A stretch of 64,000 nucleotides of DNA from TMP-86 sp039807285 (GTDB lineage Bacteria > Pseudomonadota > Gammaproteobacteria > Steroidobacterales > Steroidobacteraceae), in assembly GCA_044226785.1 (NCBI GenBank), contig JBGAGK010000022.1, positions 20,132 to 84,131 on the forward strand, given 5' to 3'. The translations under genes were made by a program, and so were the position numbers. The notes beneath the pieces are model-generated. The model was not told the DNA's origin, did not search any database, and was given only the letters and a program-made list of their open reading frames with translations. Of the stretch, positions 61,452 to 64,000 are shown piece by piece (within the stretch, counting starts at the first letter, position 1; each line of letters starts with the position of its first letter).

Positions 61452-63008
61452 TCAATGCCGCACATGACGCGGCCGCATTCCGGACGCGTAAAGGGCCGCG
61501 AAATACACCAGCGCCCCGGCCGTCACCAGCAAACCGGTGCGCACCACGCGCTCCCCCGTATGCATGGCGAACCAGCCGCGCAGATCCCCCGCGAGCCACC
61601 ACAGGACTCCCGCCATCACGAGGCTCGCCAGCAGCGCACGCGCCAGCAACGCATTCCAGCCGGCGGAAGGCTTGAGGACTTCGCGCCGGCGCAGTCCGCG
61701 ATACAGGAGGATCGAATTGACGCAGGCCCCGATGCCCGTGGACAGGGCCAGCATGGCGTGCGGCGCCTTCACGACATCGAAATATGCCAGCGGTGCGACC
61801 ACCGTCAAATTGAGGCCGATGTTCACGCCCAGCGACATGAGGCCCACACGCACCGGCGTACGCGTGTCCTGGCGGGCAAAGTATCCCGGCGCCAGGACCT
61901 TCACGAAGCTGAATCCCATCAGACCGAAGGCATAGGCCATCAACGCATAGGAACTCATGATGACATCGTGATGGCTGAACCGGCCATGGCCGAAGAAAGT
62001 CGCGGTCAGCGGACCCGCGAGCACGAACAGGGCCAGCGCAGCCGGCAGCACCACGATGGTCACGAGTTTCAGGGCCCAGTCGAGTGTGGCGGAGAACTTC
62101 TCCGTCGACTGCGCGGCATGATGTCCCGACAGACCCGGCAGGATGACCGTGGCCAGCGCGATGCTGAACACGCCCAGCGGGAATTCCATCAGCCGGTCGG
62201 CGAAGTACATCCAGCTGACGCTGCCCGTAGCCAGGAACGAGGCGATCTGCGTGTCGAGCAGCAGGCTGATCTGAGCCATGGAGGAACCGAGGATCCCCGG
62301 CACCATGAGCCGGCTCACCTTGCGCACCCCTTCGTGGTCCCAGCGCCAGCGAGGCCAGCCCAGGAGCCGGAGCCTGAGCAGGAACGGGATCTGGTAGAGC
62401 ACCTGCACCAGGCCGCTGATGAACACGGCCGCCGCCAGCACCACACCCGGATTGGGAAACATCGGTGCGATCCACACCGCTGCCACGATCATGACCAGGT
62501 TCGACAGGACCTGGGTGAAAGCCGGCGGGCCGAAGCTGCCGTAACTGTTGAGCACACCGCTCCCGAGCGCAGTGAGCGAGATGAAGAACAGATAGGGGAA
62601 GGTCAGCCGCAGCATCTCCACGGCCAGCTCGTCACGACCGCCATCGTGGGAAAATCCCGGCGCGAACGCCCAGATGATGACGGGCGCGCCGATCACACCG
62701 ATCAGGGTGATGACGAACAGCACCAGACCCAGGGTACCTGCCGTCCCGTTGATGAGGACCTCGACCTCGCGATGGTCCTTGCGATGCTTGTACTCGGAAA
62801 CGACCGGCACGAAGGACTGCGAAAAGGCGCCTTCCGCGAACAACCGCCGCAGGAAATTGGGGATCTTGTAGGCCACCAGGAACGCATCGGCCACCGGCCC
62901 GCCGCCGAACAGGTTCGCCTGGGCGACATCGCGCGCCATGCCCGTGATCCGGGACAGAAGCGTGGTCAGTCCGACGACGGAAGTGGACTTTAAAAATGCG
63001 CGGCTCAT
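61452..63008 (-). CDS. murJ: Lipid II flippase
   Basis: This 518-residue MOP-superfamily membrane protein with about fourteen helices is expected to flip lipid II during peptidoglycan synthesis. Family marks include LSRITGMARDVAQANLFG, VADAFLVAYKIPNFLRRLFAEG, FAEGAFSQSFVPVVSEY and PLGVFSIALATVILP. The start is the ATG at 63008. It is the first gene of the murJ-ribF-ileS-lspA-ispH run. About 100 bases separate it from the transposase. Confidence 0.95.
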   Translation of the reverse strand: MSRAFLKSTSVVGLTTLLSRITGMARDVAQANLFGGGPVADAFLVAYKIPNFLRRLFAEGAFSQSFVPVVSEYKHRKDHREVEVLINGTAGTLGLVLFVITLIGVIGAPVIIWAFAPGFSHDGGRDELAVEMLRLTFPYLFFISLTALGSGVLNSYGSFGPPAFTQVLSNLVMIVAAVWIAPMFPNPGVVLAAAVFISGLVQVLYQIPFLLRLRLLGWPRWRWDHEGVRKVSRLMVPGILGSSMAQISLLLDTQIASFLATGSVSWMYFADRLMEFPLGVFSIALATVILPGLSGHHAAQSTEKFSATLDWALKLVTIVVLPAALALFVLAGPLTATFFGHGRFSHHDVIMSSYALMAYAFGLMGFSFVKVLAPGYFARQDTRTPVRVGLMSLGVNIGLNLTVVAPLAYFDVVKAPHAMLALSTGIGACVNSILLYRGLRRREVLKPSAGWNALLARALLASLVMAGVLWWLAGDLRGWFAMHTGERVVRTGLLVTAGALVYFAALYASGMRPRHVRH

Positions 63009-63112
63009 TTGAGGTGCACACTATAGCAAGGCAGGCCCCACCGATTCCGTGCGTGAGGGAAGGGGCTGGGGGAGTATTTTCCAATCGTAAATTGAGGCTG
63101 AAAGTGTAGCGG

Positions 63113-64000
63113 TCAGGCGGCGGTATTGGATCGACGGTTAATGGATTGGAACAGCCGCTTTCTGGCCTGCTGAACCTGTTGTGCGGCCTGATTATTGCTC
63201 ATTGAAGTGGCCTGGTGTTCGAGTCTGGCGGCGGTGATGCCGGCTTTGAGATGCTGGGTATAGTGGTCGATGGATTGCAGACGCTGGAACGGAGTCATGA
63301 TCAGTTCGCGGGGGTAGGTTTTCCTGATCTTGCCTTTGGCTTCGAGGGTATCGAGGATGACGGCGCCGTTTTTGGATTCGGCCAAAGCGTTGTCGTCGAT
63401 GTGGCGGGGGCCTGACTTGGTGAACTCGACGCGCAGTTTCTCCAGCAGCTCGGCAACCTCATGATTGATGTACTCGGAGCCCGAGTCGGAGTGAAAGCCG
63501 CGGATCAGGAAGGGGAAGCCCTGCAGGAGCAGTGCGATGACCGGCAGCAGGTACGCCTCGCTGATTCGCTCCACCGAGGCCACCAGTTCCCATTGGGTGA
63601 CGATATCCACTGCGTTGATGTGGTAGACGCCCTTTATCCCGTCCTGATCGCCCTGGTGCACGGTATCGATGCGGATGTAGCCCGGTAGTCCGTGCGGGGC
63701 GGGGGCTTTGCGGATGCCGATCGGCGCGGCTGAGGAGCGAGTGCCGTGCCACACCGACCGCTGTTTCAGGTACGAGGGGCTGGCGCGCAAGTTGTACAGG
63801 TGGGAGACGGAGATTTGCGACAAGCGCTCGTAGCGCGGGTCGCCAAAGGTGCCGAAAGCCCGTCGCAACAGCACCTGGGTAGCCGGACCGGACAGCGTGT
63901 CGTGCCAACTGTCGGTCTGAGCCAGCAATGCCACGTCCGCGGGCTGGTATTTGCGCGAAAAGCTGGTCCGACTGGCACGGCTCGCCGGCTCGATGGAGTG
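63113..64000 (-). mobile_element. Insertion-sequence DDE transposase, partial at the window edge
   Basis: The frame is open through the right edge, giving about 295 visible residues of an integrase-core transposase. The DDE triad is readable: RIDTVHQGDQDG (Asp), FHSDSGSEYI (Asp) and NALAESKNG (Glu), with 35 residues between the last two. From memory of close family members, the segment after ALAESKNG normally continues about 50 residues before the MTP(F/Y) block; here it jumps to LDTLEAKGKIRK and IMTPFQRL, an apparent in-frame deletion. IS ends were not resolved. It lies about 100 bases from murJ. Confidence 0.8.

Noticed and set aside
1..64000. CRISPR array or prophage
   Set aside because: I saw no regularly spaced repeats, no cas genes and no phage structural, integrase or lysis genes. 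The only mobile-element gene is the transposase at the right edge.

Overview
The window is a high-GC, gene-dense stretch of bacterial chromosome, most likely from a gammaproteobacterium. The core gene orders point there: aceE-aceF; pyrC-rnt beside grxD and sodB; bfr with bfd; and murJ-ribF-ileS-lspA-ispH. TonB receptors, a CadC-type regulator with TPRs, PQQ/cytochrome c enzymes, a P450 and an acyl-AMP ligase suggest an environmental lineage, for example near Xanthomonadales, Nevskiales or Steroidobacterales. That placement is inference. No intergenic gap exceeds about 300 bases.

Layout. (1) 1-8222 is housekeeping: the pyruvate dehydrogenase E2 start and E1, a leucyl aminopeptidase family gene, pyrC, rnt, grxD, sodB and nadC. 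(2) 8157-15453 is an accessory block. A membrane-bound CadC-like regulator with periplasmic TPRs faces a run of small exported proteins (an LCCL lipoprotein, a DUF1579-like protein, an NTF2-like lipoprotein and two unknowns) interleaved with three paralogous multi-pass membrane proteins, one of which has lost its middle. (3) 15687-22941 carries a CHASE2 membrane protein, an M48 protease with an SH3 domain, a PEBP protein, an AbrB/PIN toxin-antitoxin pair and a PAS-GGDEF-EAL c-di-GMP protein. (4) 22986-28062 is a lipid module: a P450 translationally coupled to an acyl-AMP ligase/ACP fusion, flanked by two lipid acyltransferase genes. (5) bfr and bfd lie at 28046-28805 with a Fur-box-like site.

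(6) 28873-44907 is the most distinctive region. A trimethylamine-dehydrogenase-like flavoprotein is divergent from an MttB-family methyltransferase without pyrrolysine. Next to them is an eight-gene minus-strand operon with mostly overlapping ends: APC permease, class III aminotransferase, SAM methyltransferase, NCS1 permease, MalT/LuxR-type regulator, HyuA-type hydantoinase, DUF917 protein and TonB receptor. Read together these suggest uptake and breakdown of an N-methylated, ring-containing (hydantoin or thiohydantoin-like) nutrient. The substrate is inference.

(7) 44991-52887 is a heavy-metal RND efflux operon in the order MFP-pump-DUF3240-OMF. It is divergent from an OmpR/QseC-type two-component system, with a PmrA-like repeat between them. 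(8) 52847-56202 holds a quinoprotein with a fused cytochrome c, a BCAT-like aminotransferase and tRNA-Thr(CGT). (9) 56239-63008 is the conserved ispH-lspA-ileS-ribF-murJ set. (10) The right edge cuts an IS transposase that looks internally shortened.
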